From Pseudonocardia endophytica (GTDB lineage Bacteria > Actinomycetota > Actinomycetes > Mycobacteriales > Pseudonocardiaceae), in assembly GCF_004339565.1 (NCBI RefSeq), contig NZ_SMFZ01000001.1, forward strand, positions 2,666,001 through 2,730,000: a stretch of 64,000 nucleotides of DNA, written 5' to 3'. A model generated the notes under the pieces. The model ran no database searches and was not told where the DNA came from. It was given only the letters and a program-made list of their open reading frames with translations. The translations under genes and the position numbers were made by a program. Below are positions 43,446 through 53,994 of this stretch, in pieces; position 1 is the first letter of the stretch; each line of letters begins with the position of its first letter.

Positions 43446-46400
43446 TCAGGGCCGGCCCGGCAGCGGCGGACGCGCACGGGACGGGCGGGTCGCGACGTCC
43501 GGTGGCCGGGCGGCGGGCTCGGCCTCGAGCCGCTCCAGCGCCAGGTCCACGGCCCGTTCGAGCTGCGGGTCCCGCCCCGCCACCCAGTCCTGCGGGGTGA
43601 TCACGACCTCGACGTCCGGGTCCACCCCGTGGTTCTCCAGGCCCCAGCCGACGCCGTCGAACCACGTCGCGTACCGGGGCTGCGTGACCCGGGTGCCGTC
43701 GACCAGGCCGTACCGGCCGTCGATCCCGATCACACCGCCCCACGTCCGGACGCCCACCACCGGGCCGATGCCGAGCCGCCGGATCGCGGCCGTCACGATG
43801 TCACCGTCCGAACCGGACAGTTCGTCGGCCAGTGCGACCACCGGCCCGCGCGGCGCCTCCTCCGGGTAGGTGCTCGGCGTCCGGTGCCGCGGCAGGTCCC
43901 AGCCGATCACCTTGCGCGCCAGCTTCTCCACCACCAGCTGCGACGTGTGGCCACCGCGGTTGCCGCGCACGTCGAGGATCAGCCCGTCGCGGGCCGTCTC
44001 CCGGGCCAGGTCACGGTGCAGCTGCGCCCACCCGGGCGGCATCATGTCCGGCACGTGCAGGTAGCCGAGACGGCCGCCGGACCGCTCGGCCACCGCGGCC
44101 CGGCGTCCCGCCACCCAGTCCTGGTAGCGGAGCTCGTGCTCGGAGCGCAGCGGACGGACGACCACCCGTCGAACCTCCCCAGGGTCGGCGCGGTCCGGCC
44201 CGGAGCGCACGGTCAGCTCGACCAGCCGGCCCGCCCGGTCCAGCAGCAACGGGGCCGGCCCCCAGTCCGGGTCCACCGCCACGCCGCCGACCTCGAGGAT
44301 CTCGTCGCCCGCCCGGACGTCGACGCCCGGGCCGGACAGCGGGCTGCGCGCCGCGGGCGCCGACGACTCCGGCGGCAGCACCCGGCGCACGACCCAGCCC
44401 GACCCCTGCGCGGCGGGCTCCAGGTCCGCGCCGAGCAGGCCAGGGCGGCCGGTCGCATCCACGCCGGCCGCACCGCCGCCCATCACGTAGGCGTGCGACG
44501 TGCCGAGCTCGCCCTGCAGTTCCCACAGGACGTCGACGAGATCGTTGTGGCTACCCACCTCGTCGACCAGCGGCCGGTAGCGGGCAACCTCGGCGTCCCA
44601 GTCCACGCCGGCCATGTCGGCGACCCAGAAGTGGTCCCGCATCAGGCGGGCGGCCTCGTCGAACATCTGGCGCCACTCGACGGACGGGTCGACGCTCACG
44701 ACGAGCCGCTTGGTGTCGATCTCGAACTCGTCGGCGTCCCCGTCGGACGGCGCCGAGGAGCCGGACCGGTCGGCCCGCAGCACCCGCAGGGTGCCGGCGT
44801 CCCGCGTGACGACGCGCGTCCCGTCGCCGCTGACCGCGAACCCGCCGCACGGGTCGGCGATCGTGGTCAGCGTCCGCTTGGTCAGGTCGTAGCGCTCCAG
44901 CCACGGCTTCTCGCGCTCGGACTCGTCGTCGGCCCTGCTGTCGCCGAGCGTCCCCGAGATCGGGAAGCGCCGCCAGAGCAGCGCGTCCTTCGCGGCGGCC
45001 AGTCCGACGTAGACCGCGGCCTCCACGGGGATCCCGACGACACGCTCGGCGATCCCGTCCGGCTCGACGACGACCTCGGGCGGCGTGTCCTTGTCCCTCT
45101 TCGTGCCGGTCTTCTCGTCCGTCCCTGGCCCGTCGGCGTTCTCCGCGGAGGAGCCGTCGGGTGCGGGTGGGTCCTCCGGCTTCTCCTCCTCCGGCGACAC
45201 CGGGCGCCCGTCCGGCCCGGCTCCGAACGGCGACGGCGTGCGGGCGGCCAGGGGGACCAGGAACGGCTTCCAGCCGGTCTGGAACGTGAGGTCGAACGAG
45301 TGCTGGTCGTAGCTCGGGTCGAACACCCGCCGGGACAGGAACGCCAGGTACTTGCCGTCCGAGGTGAACACCGGGTCGCTGTCGTGGAAGCGGGCGGGCG
45401 TCACCTCGACGAGATCGCCGTCCGTGATGCGGGCCAGCACGATCCGGGACAGGCCCGGCTCCGGCGGGTCGCAGAACGCCAGCCAGGCGCTGTCCGGGGA
45501 CCAGGCGAGGTCGGACACCTCGCCGGACCCGCCGCGGGTGATCTCGCGCAGCGTGCCGTCCGGCCACTCGTCGGTCGTCGTCAGGTGCAGGACGAGCAAC
45601 CGGCCGTCGTGGGTGGCCAGCGCGACCGCCGACCCGTCCGGCGCGGCCGTCAGCTCCAGCACCCGCCCGATCCGGCCGGACGACAGCCGTCGCAGCTCCG
45701 GTGCGTTCTCGGCCAGGGGGTCCAGCGGCGCGACGCACACGGCGTCCTCGCCGTCGGCGTCGTCGACCCACACCGCGCGATCGGTGCCCAGCGGCTCGGC
45801 CATCCGGGCCCGCACGCCCGGCTCGGCGAGCAGCGTGCGGGACGGCCCGTCCCGGTGCGTGAGCCGGTGCACGGTGCCGCGCACGCCGACGACGCTGGTC
45901 CGGCCGGTGCGGTCCGGCGCGAACGACCGCAGGTCCGTCCCGACGTCCGCCCGGAACGTCTCGCGCGCCGAACGCGGGCCGCCGAGCCGGACGTCGATCT
46001 CCCGGGGCGCGGAGTCGGCGTCCAGGGACTCCACCACGTACAACCGTCCGGCGGAGGCGTAGACGACCCGCTCGCCGTCGGTCGACGCCTGACGCACGTA
46101 GAACGCGGGCGCCCCGTCCGCACCGTGGTCGGTGTGCCGCCGCAGGTCACCACCATTCAGCGCGACGGAGTACAGGTTGCCCCAGCCCTCGTGGTCGGAC
46201 AGGAAGGCGAGCCGGGACCCGACGATCATCGGCGCGCGCAGCTGGCCGTCGACGTCGGCCAGTATCCGCTCGAACTCACCGGAGCCGGTGGCGTCCAGCC
46301 AGACCCGCCCTGCCGTGCCGCCGCGGTACCGCTTCCACCACGCCGCGTCCATGCCGCCGCCGGACAGCGTCGCCACGGCGCCGTCCCCACCGAGGCCGAC

Positions 46401-46799
46401 GGCGGTGAGCGGGCCGTACGGGAGCCGCCGCGGGCTGCCGCCGCCGGCCGGGACGGCGAACGCCCAGCGACGGTCGGTCGCGTCCCCGGTCCCCGAGATC
46501 GCGATCACGTCGCCGTCGGCGGTCCAGCCCGCACAGGACGTCGCGGGATCCCCCCACCACGTCAGCCGCGTGGCCCCACCGCCCTCGACGTCCGCGACGT
46601 AGACCTCGGCGGCCCCGTCACGCCGCGACGACCACGCGACCCGCGCGCCGTCCGGTGAGATCCGCGGCGACGAGACCGGCACCCCGTCGGCGGTCAGCCG
46701 CCAGGCCCGGCCACCATCCAGCGGCGCGGTCCACACGTCGTCCTCCGCGGTGAAGACGACCGTGTCACCGTGCAGGTGCGGGAAGCGCAGGTAGGCCAT
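43446..46799 (-). CDS. Tricorn-type S41 protease
   Basis: The 1117-aa protein has an N-terminal pair of beta-propellers with WD40/PD40-like strands (SPRISPDGARVAWSS; ISPD and WSPDSAWLAF repeats), an acidic linker near 500-560, then a C1 helical domain, a PDZ domain (VRAGDEILEVGGVAV) and the S41 core with RGNRGGH and nucleophile Ser997 in ELSGSDGD. Tricorn trims peptides released by the proteasome in archaea. TAGATT lies 6 bases before ATG, so it is probably leaderless. Confidence 0.92.
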   Translation of the reverse strand: MAYLRFPHLHGDTVVFTAEDDVWTAPLDGGRAWRLTADGVPVSSPRISPDGARVAWSSRRDGAAEVYVADVEGGGATRLTWWGDPATSCAGWTADGDVIAISGTGDATDRRWAFAVPAGGGSPRRLPYGPLTAVGLGGDGAVATLSGGGMDAAWWKRYRGGTAGRVWLDATGSGEFERILADVDGQLRAPMIVGSRLAFLSDHEGWGNLYSVALNGGDLRRHTDHGADGAPAFYVRQASTDGERVVYASAGRLYVVESLDADSAPREIDVRLGGPRSARETFRADVGTDLRSFAPDRTGRTSVVGVRGTVHRLTHRDGPSRTLLAEPGVRARMAEPLGTDRAVWVDDADGEDAVCVAPLDPLAENAPELRRLSSGRIGRVLELTAAPDGSAVALATHDGRLLVLHLTTTDEWPDGTLREITRGGSGEVSDLAWSPDSAWLAFCDPPEPGLSRIVLARITDGDLVEVTPARFHDSDPVFTSDGKYLAFLSRRVFDPSYDQHSFDLTFQTGWKPFLVPLAARTPSPFGAGPDGRPVSPEEEKPEDPPAPDGSSAENADGPGTDEKTGTKRDKDTPPEVVVEPDGIAERVVGIPVEAAVYVGLAAAKDALLWRRFPISGTLGDSRADDESEREKPWLERYDLTKRTLTTIADPCGGFAVSGDGTRVVTRDAGTLRVLRADRSGSSAPSDGDADEFEIDTKRLVVSVDPSVEWRQMFDEAARLMRDHFWVADMAGVDWDAEVARYRPLVDEVGSHNDLVDVLWELQGELGTSHAYVMGGGAAGVDATGRPGLLGADLEPAAQGSGWVVRRVLPPESSAPAARSPLSGPGVDVRAGDEILEVGGVAVDPDWGPAPLLLDRAGRLVELTVRSGPDRADPGEVRRVVVRPLRSEHELRYQDWVAGRRAAVAERSGGRLGYLHVPDMMPPGWAQLHRDLARETARDGLILDVRGNRGGHTSQLVVEKLARKVIGWDLPRHRTPSTYPEEAPRGPVVALADELSGSDGDIVTAAIRRLGIGPVVGVRTWGGVIGIDGRYGLVDGTRVTQPRYATWFDGVGWGLENHGVDPDVEVVITPQDWVAGRDPQLERAVDLALERLEAEPAARPPDVATRPSRARPPLPGRP

Positions 46800-46834
46800 G
46801 CCCGAAATCTAACCGGACCCACCGACGATTCCGC

Positions 46835-49800
46835 TCAGGCCGGGGCGGGCGTCCCCACCAGCTGGCCGAGCAGCTCGGCGCACCAGTCCAGCAGTGCCGT
46901 GTCGCGCACCGCGGCTCCGCCGATCCGGCCGCCCTCCACCGGTTTCGGCACGGTGACGACCTGCGCCGCGGGCTTGTAGGCCGCCTTCGGGTACAGCCGC
47001 TTCAGACGCAGCTGGGCCGAGTCCGGCAACGTCACCGGACCGATCCGGATCTGCGTCCCGGCGACCGCCACCTCGGTGACCCCCAGCCGCCGGCACAGCT
47101 GCCGGAACCGGGCCACGGCCAGCAGGTTGTGCACCGGCGTCGGCGGCTCGCCGTAGCGGTCGGTCAGCTCGTCGACGATCGCGGACAGCATCTCCTCGTC
47201 CGCCGCCTCGGCGATCTTGCGGTAGACCTCGAGCCGCAGCCGCTCGCCGTCGATGTAGTCGTGCGGCACGTGCGCGTCCACCGGCAGGTCCACCCGGACC
47301 TCGAGAAGCTGCTCGTCCTCGATCGAGGCGTCGGTGTCCCCGCCCGCCTGCTTGCGGAACGCGGCGACGGCCTCGCCCACCAGCCGGATGTAGAGGTCGA
47401 ACCCGACGCCCGCGATGTGCCCGGACTGCTCCGCGCCGAGGATGTTGCCCGCGCCGCGGATCTCCAGGTCCTTCATCGCCACCTGCGCGCCCGCACCCAG
47501 GTCGGAGTGCTGCGCGATCGTCGCGAGCCGGTCGTGCGCGGTCTCGGTGAGCGGGTGCTCGGGCGGGAACAGGAAGTACGCGTAGCCGCGCTCGCGCCCC
47601 CGTCCGACGCGGCCGCGCAGCTGGTGCAGCTGGGACAGCCCGAGCGTGTCCGAGCGCTCCACGACCAGCGTGTTCGCGTTCGAGATGTCCAGGCCGTTCT
47701 CCACGATCGTCGTGCACACCAGCACGTCGAACTCGCGGTGCCAGAACCCGCTGACGGTGCGTTCCAGCACGTCCTCGTTCATCTGGCCGTGCGCGACGCC
47801 GATCCGGGCCTCCGGGACGAGGTCCTGCAGCGTCTTCGCCGCCCGGTCGATCGAGCTGACGCGGTTGTGCACGTAGAACACCTGGCCGTCGCGCAGCAGC
47901 TCGCGGCGGACCGCGGCGGCGACCTGCTTCTGGTCGTAGGCCCCGACGTAGGTGAGCGTCGGGTGCCGGTCCTCCGGCGGGGTCGTGATCGCGGACATCT
48001 CGCGGATGCCGGCCAGGCTCATCTCCAGCGTGCGCGGGATCGGCGTCGCGGACAGCGTCAGCACGTCGACGTGCGCACGCAGCGCCGTGATGTGCTCCTT
48101 GTGCTCGACGCCGAAGCGCTGCTCCTCGTCGACGACGACGAGCCCGAGGTCCTTCCACCGCACCCCCGACTGCAGCAGCCGGTGCGTCCCGACGACGACG
48201 TCGACGGTCCCCTCGGCCAGCCCGGCGATCGTCTCCTTCGCCTCGGCCGCGTCGGTGAACCGGGACAGCCCCTTCACCGTGACCGGGAACGCGCGCATCC
48301 GGTCCGAGAACGTCGTCAGGTGCTGGGTGGCGAGCAGCGTCGTCGGCACCAGCACGGCGACCTGCTTGCCGTCCTGCACCGCCTTGAACGCGGCCCGCAC
48401 GGCGATCTCGGTCTTGCCGAACCCGACGTCGCCGGAGATCACCCGGTCCATCGGGACGGCACGCTCCATGTCGCGCTTGACCTCGTCGATCGCGGAGAGC
48501 TGGTCCGGCGTCTCGGTGTACGGGAACGCGTCCTCCAGCTCGCGCTGCCACGGCGTGTCCGCGCCGAACGCGTGACCCGGGGAGGCCTGGCGCGCGGCGT
48601 AGAGCTGCACCAGCCCGGCCGCGATGTCCTTGACCGCCTTGCGCGCGCGACCCTTCGTCTTCGCCCAGTCCGCGCCGCCGAGCTTGTTCACGGCGGGCTG
48701 CTCGCCGCCGACGTAGCGGCTGATCTCGTCCAGCGCGTCGGTCGGCACGAACAGCCGGTCGGCGGGCTGCCCGCGCTTCGAGCTGGCGTACTCCAGCACC
48801 AGGTACTCGCGCGTGGCGCCCTGCACGGTGCGCTCGCGCATCTCGACGAACTTGCCGATCCCGTGCTGGTTGTGCACGACGTAGTCGCCGGGCTGCAGCA
48901 CGGCGAGGTCCACCGCGTTGCGACGACGGGGCGTCGTCTTCCGGGCGGGCGCGTCCAGTCCCGCACGGCTGCCGGTCAGGTCCGACTCGGACAGCAGCAC
49001 CAGCGAGATCTCGGTCGCCGTGAACCCGCTCAGCAGCCGCCCGCAGGTCACCGTGACCATGCCCTTGTCCGGCTCGTCGACGAGCTCCTCGACGAGCGTC
49101 GCGGGCACCTCCGCCTCCCGCAGCTGCTCCAGCGAGCGCTGCGCGGTGCCGTGCCCGGCCAGCACCAGCACGGCCCGTCCTCCGGAGGCGACGTGCGCCC
49201 GCAGGTCGACGATCGCGCGGTCGGTGTCGCCGCGGTACGGCTCGATCTCGTGCACGGCGGGGACGACGGCCTCGCCGTCGCCGGAGACCAGCGGCGACAG
49301 CGCGACGACCGGGCGCCCGCTCGTCGTGGAGTGCTCCAGCGTGGTGGTCAGCCCCTGGTAGGCCGACCCGGACACGTCGATCGGCGCTGCCCCGCCGCCC
49401 GCGACGTTGAGCCAGGACGCCTCGAGGAACTCCTGCCCGGTGCGCATCAGGTCGGCGCAGCGCGTACGGATCCGCTCGGGGTCGGCGAGCAGCACCCGGG
49501 AGCCGGCGGGCAGCAGGTCGGTGAGCATCTGCATCTCCGACCCGACCAGGGCCGGGATCAGCGACTCCATGCCCTCGCCGGGGATCCCCTCTGACAGGTT
49601 GTCGAGCAGTTCGCGCAGCGGGTTGCGGTTCAGGCCGACGTTCTCCGGCTGCTCGGCGGCCAGCGCCGCGGCCCGCTCCCGCACCGGCCCGGTCAGCAGC
49701 AGCTCCCGGCAGGCCGGCGCCACGACCCGCTCGACCGCCTCCACCGAACGCTGGTCGGCGACGGCGAACGAGCGCAGCTCGGACACCTCGTCGCCCCAGA

Positions 49801-50443
49801 ACTCGACGCGCACCGGATGTTCCGCGGTCGGCGGGAAGACGTCGAGGATGCCGCCGCGCACGGCGAACTCGCCGCGCTGGGTGACCATCTCGGCGCGCGT
49901 GTAGGCGAGCTCGACGAGCCGTTCCAGCAGCGCCTCGAAGTCGTACTCGTCGCCGATGCCGAGCGAGACCGGCTCCAGCGCGCCCAGCCCGGGCGCGACC
50001 GGCTGGATCAGGCTCCGCGCCGCCGCGACCACCACCCGCGGCGCTGCTTCGGTCACGGCCAGCCTGCGGAAGATCGTCAGCCGGCGCGCGACCGTGTCCG
50101 CGCGTGGGGACAGCCGCTCGTGCGGCAGCGTCTCCCAGGACGGCAGCACGACGACGGAGTCGACCATCGGGTCCGGGAACTCGCCGCCGACGCCGAGCAG
50201 GTCGGACACGGCGGCCGCGAGGTCCTCGGCCTCCCGGTCGGTCGCGGTGACCACGAGCACGGGGGCGCTGCCGTCGGAGCCGGTCAGGCCCGCGGTCAGG
50301 AGGGGGCGCAGCGCGGACGGCCCCTCGACCCGGACGGCCGGGGTCTCGGCGGTGCGCGGATCGGCGGCGCGTGCGGCGTCCACCGCCGCGCGCAGGCCCG
50401 GGTCGGACAGGGCGGAGGTGAGCAGGCCGGACAGAGTGGCCAC
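46835..50443 (-). CDS. mfd: Transcription-repair coupling factor Mfd
   Basis: The 1202-aa protein has an N-terminal UvrB-like module, the RNA-polymerase-interacting domain ([17 protein letters not shown]), Walker [22 protein letters not shown] in [11 protein letters not shown], motif VI region [14 protein letters not shown] and a TRCF C-terminal domain. It removes stalled RNA polymerase and recruits UvrA. GTG 50443 has GAGGAG 11 bases upstream. Confidence 0.97.
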   Translation of the reverse strand: MATLSGLLTSALSDPGLRAAVDAARAADPRTAETPAVRVEGPSALRPLLTAGLTGSDGSAPVLVVTATDREAEDLAAAVSDLLGVGGEFPDPMVDSVVVLPSWETLPHERLSPRADTVARRLTIFRRLAVTEAAPRVVVAAARSLIQPVAPGLGALEPVSLGIGDEYDFEALLERLVELAYTRAEMVTQRGEFAVRGGILDVFPPTAEHPVRVEFWGDEVSELRSFAVADQRSVEAVERVVAPACRELLLTGPVRERAAALAAEQPENVGLNRNPLRELLDNLSEGIPGEGMESLIPALVGSEMQMLTDLLPAGSRVLLADPERIRTRCADLMRTGQEFLEASWLNVAGGGAAPIDVSGSAYQGLTTTLEHSTTSGRPVVALSPLVSGDGEAVVPAVHEIEPYRGDTDRAIVDLRAHVASGGRAVLVLAGHGTAQRSLEQLREAEVPATLVEELVDEPDKGMVTVTCGRLLSGFTATEISLVLLSESDLTGSRAGLDAPARKTTPRRRNAVDLAVLQPGDYVVHNQHGIGKFVEMRERTVQGATREYLVLEYASSKRGQPADRLFVPTDALDEISRYVGGEQPAVNKLGGADWAKTKGRARKAVKDIAAGLVQLYAARQASPGHAFGADTPWQRELEDAFPYTETPDQLSAIDEVKRDMERAVPMDRVISGDVGFGKTEIAVRAAFKAVQDGKQVAVLVPTTLLATQHLTTFSDRMRAFPVTVKGLSRFTDAAEAKETIAGLAEGTVDVVVGTHRLLQSGVRWKDLGLVVVDEEQRFGVEHKEHITALRAHVDVLTLSATPIPRTLEMSLAGIREMSAITTPPEDRHPTLTYVGAYDQKQVAAAVRRELLRDGQVFYVHNRVSSIDRAAKTLQDLVPEARIGVAHGQMNEDVLERTVSGFWHREFDVLVCTTIVENGLDISNANTLVVERSDTLGLSQLHQLRGRVGRGRERGYAYFLFPPEHPLTETAHDRLATIAQHSDLGAGAQVAMKDLEIRGAGNILGAEQSGHIAGVGFDLYIRLVGEAVAAFRKQAGGDTDASIEDEQLLEVRVDLPVDAHVPHDYIDGERLRLEVYRKIAEAADEEMLSAIVDELTDRYGEPPTPVHNLLAVARFRQLCRRLGVTEVAVAGTQIRIGPVTLPDSAQLRLKRLYPKAAYKPAAQVVTVPKPVEGGRIGGAAVRDTALLDWCAELLGQLVGTPAPA

Positions 50444-50579
50444 GACGGCGCGGACTCCTCGGATCGAGCACGGTGGGCACGCACGAGACAGACCCCTGCC
50501 CAGGTCGGGTAGGGGGTGTCGGGCCCGACGATACGCCCGCCGCCCCGGCCCGGCTCCCGGTGTCCGGGTTCGGCGCGGT

Positions 50580-51269
50580 TCAGCCGTGCCGCAGGCGGAT
50601 CAGCGACACGCCTGCGGCCCGCGTGTCCGACACCGTCACGTCGTGGCCCGCGTCAACCGCGCGGGACAGGAAGTCCGCGGCCTGCGGACGGTCCGGGTCG
50701 GCGATCCACATCTCGCCACCACCGACGAGCAGCCGGGGCAGCAGCGCGAGCAGTTCCCGCACGCAGCGGTCGTTGTAGAGCACGTCGGCGCCCAGCACCA
50801 GGTCCCACGGTCCCCACGCGACCAGCGCATGGTCGTCGGTCCAGGGCCGGACGGCCGTCTCGAGCGTCACCCCGGAGAGCTCCGCGTTCCGCTCGGTGAA
50901 CGCGACGGCGTCCTCCGAGCGGTCGGTGGCCAGCACCCTGGCTCCGGACAACGCGGCCGCGATCGACGGCAGGCCGAGCCCGCAGCCGATCTCCAGCACG
51001 GCCCGGCCCCGGAGGTCGGACCCGGCCACGGCGTACGCCAGCTCGATCCCGCTCGGCCACAGCTCGGCCCAGTACGGCGGGTAGGCCTGCTCCTCGTCGT
51101 CGAAGTCCTGGGCCATCAGCAGGTCCATCGCGGAGCGCGGGTGCACGAACTCGATCCGCCCGCGCGGCAGCTCCAGGGAGGCGGACACGACGTCGTTCCA
51201 CGGGTCGGCATCGGGTGCGCGTTCGACCCCGGCCGCGCGGGCCAGCCGCTGCGTCATCCCGTCGTCCAT
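50580..51269 (-). CDS. Class I SAM-dependent methyltransferase
   Basis: The 229-aa protein has [21 protein letters not shown] (in parts, SAM motif I), [21 protein letters not shown], and [26 protein letters not shown], close to the nicotinamide/protein-lysine methyltransferase group (Methyltransf-16-like). Start ATG 51269 or 51257; a GGGGG run lies between. Substrate unknown. Divergent from the DUF488 gene. Confidence 0.82.
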   Translation of the reverse strand: MDDGMTQRLARAAGVERAPDADPWNDVVSASLELPRGRIEFVHPRSAMDLLMAQDFDDEEQAYPPYWAELWPSGIELAYAVAGSDLRGRAVLEIGCGLGLPSIAAALSGARVLATDRSEDAVAFTERNAELSGVTLETAVRPWTDDHALVAWGPWDLVLGADVLYNDRCVRELLALLPRLLVGGGEMWIADPDRPQAADFLSRAVDAGHDVTVSDTRAAGVSLIRLRHG

Positions 51270-51311
51270 CCCCCGAGTCTGCTCCTGGCCCGGAAGGGAG
51301 AATCCGGCGGC

Positions 51312-51653
51312 GTGACGGTGCGAGTGCGACGGATCTACGACGACCGCGCGGACGGCGACGGCACGCGCGTGCTCGTCGACCGCGTGTGGCCGCGCGGGCT
51401 GCGCAAGGACGACGCGCGCTACGACGAGTGGATCTCCGACGTGGCGCCGAGCACGGAGCTGCGGAAGTGGTACGGCCACGACCCGGACCGCTTCGACGAG
51501 TTCCGCCGCCGCTACCGCTCCGAGCTCGACGGTTCCCCGTCGTTGGAGCGGCTCCGCGAGCTCGCCGGAAACGGCACGCTCACGCTGCTCACCGCCACGA
51601 AGGACCCGGAGGCGAGCCAGGCCGCCGTGCTGCGCGAGCTGCTGGGCTCCTAG
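51312..51653 (+). CDS. DUF488 protein
   Basis: The protein is 113 aa from GTG 51312. The pattern VRRIYDDRADGDGTRVLVDRVWPRGLRKDD (in parts), WISDVAPSTELRKWYGHDP and LTLLTATKDPEASQAAVL is typical of the YeaO-like DUF488 subgroup. No activity is established. Its TAG overlaps the convergent siderophore-protein stop in CTAG. Confidence 0.85.
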   Translation: MTVRVRRIYDDRADGDGTRVLVDRVWPRGLRKDDARYDEWISDVAPSTELRKWYGHDPDRFDEFRRRYRSELDGSPSLERLRELAGNGTLTLLTATKDPEASQAAVLRELLGS

Positions 51654-52459
51654 AGCAGTCCGGCCTCGGCCAGCGTGGTCTCGTAGCGGTCCTGGACCTC
51701 CTCGTCGTCGCCGCCCGCGGCCTCCGCGGCCGCCCACGCCGTCGCGAACCGGTCCTGGTTCGCCTCGTAGCGCGCCCGCAGCTTCTCCGCGTCCAGGTTC
51801 CAGTAGCCGACGACCCGGTAGTGCTTCGTGTCCATGCCGAGCTCGTGGCGCAGGTAGCGGCGCGCCGCGCGCGTCGCGGCGGCCTCGCCGACGACGAACA
51901 GGTACCCCGGCCCGTCCGGGATCTCCAGCCCGCGGACGATCTCCTCGAGACGGCTCGTCCCTTCGTCGGCGACGACGGTCCGCACGTGTGCCGCGTCCGG
52001 CAGCGGAGGCGGCCCGTCGCCGGCGTGCACCTCGACGGCGACGTCCGTGCGCAGCTCCGCCGGGCTCTCGTCGACGATCCGCGCGATGGCCGGGACACCC
52101 GCCGCGTCCCCGACGAGGATCTGCCACGCGACGCCCTCCGGGCGTTTGAACCAGCACGCGGAGCGGGAGACACCCACCTCGTCGCCGACCCTGGCCCGTC
52201 GTGCCCACTCGGCACCAACCCCGCCGGCGTGCGCGACGACGTCGAACACGATCGACCGCCCGTCCGGGGAGATGCGCCGCACCGTGTACCAGCGGCCCAT
52301 CTCGTCGCGGGTCCCGTCCGGCAGCGGGAAGTGCAGCACGATCGCCTCGTCCGGCGTGCCGGGGAGATCGAGCGCACCGCTGGTGACCTCGGCCTCGATC
52401 CGCACGAACGGTTCCGACAGCGCCCGCACGCCCGTCACCCGCAGCGTCGTCCCGTCCAC
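51650..52459 (-). CDS. Siderophore-interacting FAD-binding protein
   Basis: The protein is 269 aa from GTG 52459 (GAGGGGG upstream). The FAD domain shows RWYTVRRISPDGRSIVFDVVAHAGGVGAEWARRARVGDEV (in parts); the C-terminal NAD(P)H part has YLFVVGEAAATRAARRYLRHELGM. The ViuB/SIP family reduces ferric siderophores in the cytoplasm to release iron. An iron-box-like palindrome lies about 20 bases upstream. Confidence 0.9.
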   Translation of the reverse strand: MDGTTLRVTGVRALSEPFVRIEAEVTSGALDLPGTPDEAIVLHFPLPDGTRDEMGRWYTVRRISPDGRSIVFDVVAHAGGVGAEWARRARVGDEVGVSRSACWFKRPEGVAWQILVGDAAGVPAIARIVDESPAELRTDVAVEVHAGDGPPPLPDAAHVRTVVADEGTSRLEEIVRGLEIPDGPGYLFVVGEAAATRAARRYLRHELGMDTKHYRVVGYWNLDAEKLRARYEANQDRFATAWAAAEAAGGDDEEVQDRYETTLAEAGLL

Positions 52460-52480
52460 GCATCCCCCTCGCCTCGCGCC

Positions 52481-52503
52481 TCGGCTAAGCCAAGCCTCAG
52501 CTA
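52481..52503. promoter_or_regulatory. IdeR-like site upstream of the siderophore-interacting gene
   Basis: TCGGCTAAGCCAAGCCTCA and the adjoining GCTAA match about 11 of 19 positions of the IdeR/DtxR consensus and contain the palindrome GGCTAAGCC. It sits 22 bases before the start, where repression by IdeR would block initiation. Confidence 0.5.
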
Positions 52504-52558
52504 AACACAGGCGCGGGGACGCGGTCCAGGCCGGACGAAACGGGCGACGACGATCACC

Positions 52559-52828
52559 TCAGCGGGCGTAGCGCAGCTCCGCCCTGGCACGGGCCTTCGC
52601 CGCCTCGACCTCGCGGTCCTTCGGCGGGGCGGTGCTGGTCAGGCCGTCGAGCAGCTCACGGGTCGCCTCGGCGACGGCGGCGACGGCCCTGTCGAAGGCC
52701 TCCGTGTTCGCCTGCGAGGGCTTCGACGCACCGGAGATCTTGCGCACGTACTGGAGCGCCGCGGCGTCGACCTCGTCGTGCGTCGCGGGCGGCTCGAAGT
52801 TGTGCAACGTCCGGATGTTGCGGCACAT
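52559..52828 (-). CDS. DUF2277 protein
   Basis: The protein is 89 aa from ATG 52828 (GGGAGA upstream). It begins MCRNIRTLHNFEPPATHDEV, the fixed start of DUF2277 proteins, followed by AALQYVRKISGASKPSQAN. The family is small and helical, with a conserved Cys at position 2. Function unknown. Confidence 0.88.
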   Translation of the reverse strand: MCRNIRTLHNFEPPATHDEVDAAALQYVRKISGASKPSQANTEAFDRAVAAVAEATRELLDGLTSTAPPKDREVEAAKARARAELRYAR

Positions 52829-52853
52829 GCCGGCTCTCCCCTCCGCCCCGACG

Positions 52854-52906
52854 CGAACGAGGGGCACCTTCGGGCAAGGGTAGTGCTCGAAGGTGCCCCT
52901 CGTTCG
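52854..52906. terminator. Perfect 19-bp stem terminator of the sugar cassette
   Basis: Arms 52854-52872 and 52888-52906 are exact complements with a 15-base loop. It lies 13 bases after the stop of the last cassette gene on the minus strand and upstream of DUF2277, insulating the two. Confidence 0.75.
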
Positions 52907-52919
52907 GAATCGGGAGGGG

Positions 52920-53942
52920 TCAGACCACGTGCATCGACTCGTCGAGCTCGCCGGCCCTCTGGCGGGCGGACAGCACGGCGAGGCGGGTGAAGCGGTTGTC
53001 GAACGCGTCCCGGGTCAGGCCGCGGCTCCGGTACTCGGTGGCCAGCTGGTTGGCGCCGTCCGGGATGCTCCACTGCGCCTCGAAGCCGAGCTCCTTGCGG
53101 GCACGGGAGAAGTCGACGCGGTAGGAGCGCGGGTCGTTGCCGGCCTCGCCGGTGATGTTCAGGACCGAGCCGGGGACGGCGTCGACGACGGCCTGCGCGA
53201 TCTCGGAGACCATGCGGTTGTTGCGCTCGGTACCCACGTTGTAGGCGCGGGCGCGGACCACGTCGGCCGGCGCGGCGAGCGCGGCGACGACGGCACCGGC
53301 GATGTCGTCGGCGTGCGCGAGCGGGCGCCACGGCGTCCCGTCGGAGAGCACCTTGACCTCGTTCGACAACACCGCGTGCCCGACCAGGTTGTTCAGCACG
53401 ATGTCCGCCCGCAGCCGCGGGGAGAAGCCGAACGCGGTCGCGTTGCGCATCGACACCGGCACGAAGTCCGAATCCGCCAGGTCGGCGAGATCGTCTTCGA
53501 CCCGGACCTTGGAGATCGCGTACGGGGTGACCGGCTTGAGCGGCGCCTCCTCGTCGACGAGGTCGTCACCGGACTGCGCGCCGTACACCGAGCACGTCGA
53601 CGCGTAGACGAACCGCGAGACCCCGGCCTCCTTCGCCAGCCGGGCCAGGCGCGACGACGCGTGGTGGTTGATGTCGTAGGTGATCTCCGGCGCGAGCGAG
53701 CCGAGCGGGTCGTTGGACAGCGCCGCCATGTGCACGACGGCGTCGAACCCGGCCAGCTGCTCGACGGTCACGTCACGCAGGTCGGTGGACAGCCCGTCGA
53801 CGTCCGGGGTGTCCAGCGAGCCGAGGACGCACTCCGCGAACAGGCCGCTGTCCAGCCCGGTGACCTCGTGCCCGGCGGTGGCGAGGATCGGCGCCATCAC
53901 CGTGCCCAGGTAGCCCTGATGTCCGGTGAGCAGTACGCGCAT
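52920..53942 (-). CDS. NAD-dependent nucleotide-sugar epimerase/dehydratase (SDR)
   Basis: The 340-aa extended SDR has the Rossmann GHQGYLGTVMAPIL motif (a GxxGxxG variant), VVHMAALSNDP, the catalytic Ser in YASTCSVYG and the YxxxK pair in TPYAISKVRVE. It acts on a nucleotide-linked sugar. Last gene of a four-gene unit, 52 bases after the PIG-L gene. Confidence 0.88.
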   Translation of the reverse strand: MRVLLTGHQGYLGTVMAPILATAGHEVTGLDSGLFAECVLGSLDTPDVDGLSTDLRDVTVEQLAGFDAVVHMAALSNDPLGSLAPEITYDINHHASSRLARLAKEAGVSRFVYASTCSVYGAQSGDDLVDEEAPLKPVTPYAISKVRVEDDLADLADSDFVPVSMRNATAFGFSPRLRADIVLNNLVGHAVLSNEVKVLSDGTPWRPLAHADDIAGAVVAALAAPADVVRARAYNVGTERNNRMVSEIAQAVVDAVPGSVLNITGEAGNDPRSYRVDFSRARKELGFEAQWSIPDGANQLATEYRSRGLTRDAFDNRFTRLAVLSARQRAGELDESMHVV

Positions 53943-53994
53943 GGGCGGTGTTCCTCCTGTGTAGCGGTGTGGCGGTGGTGGCTGTGGGTCGGGC

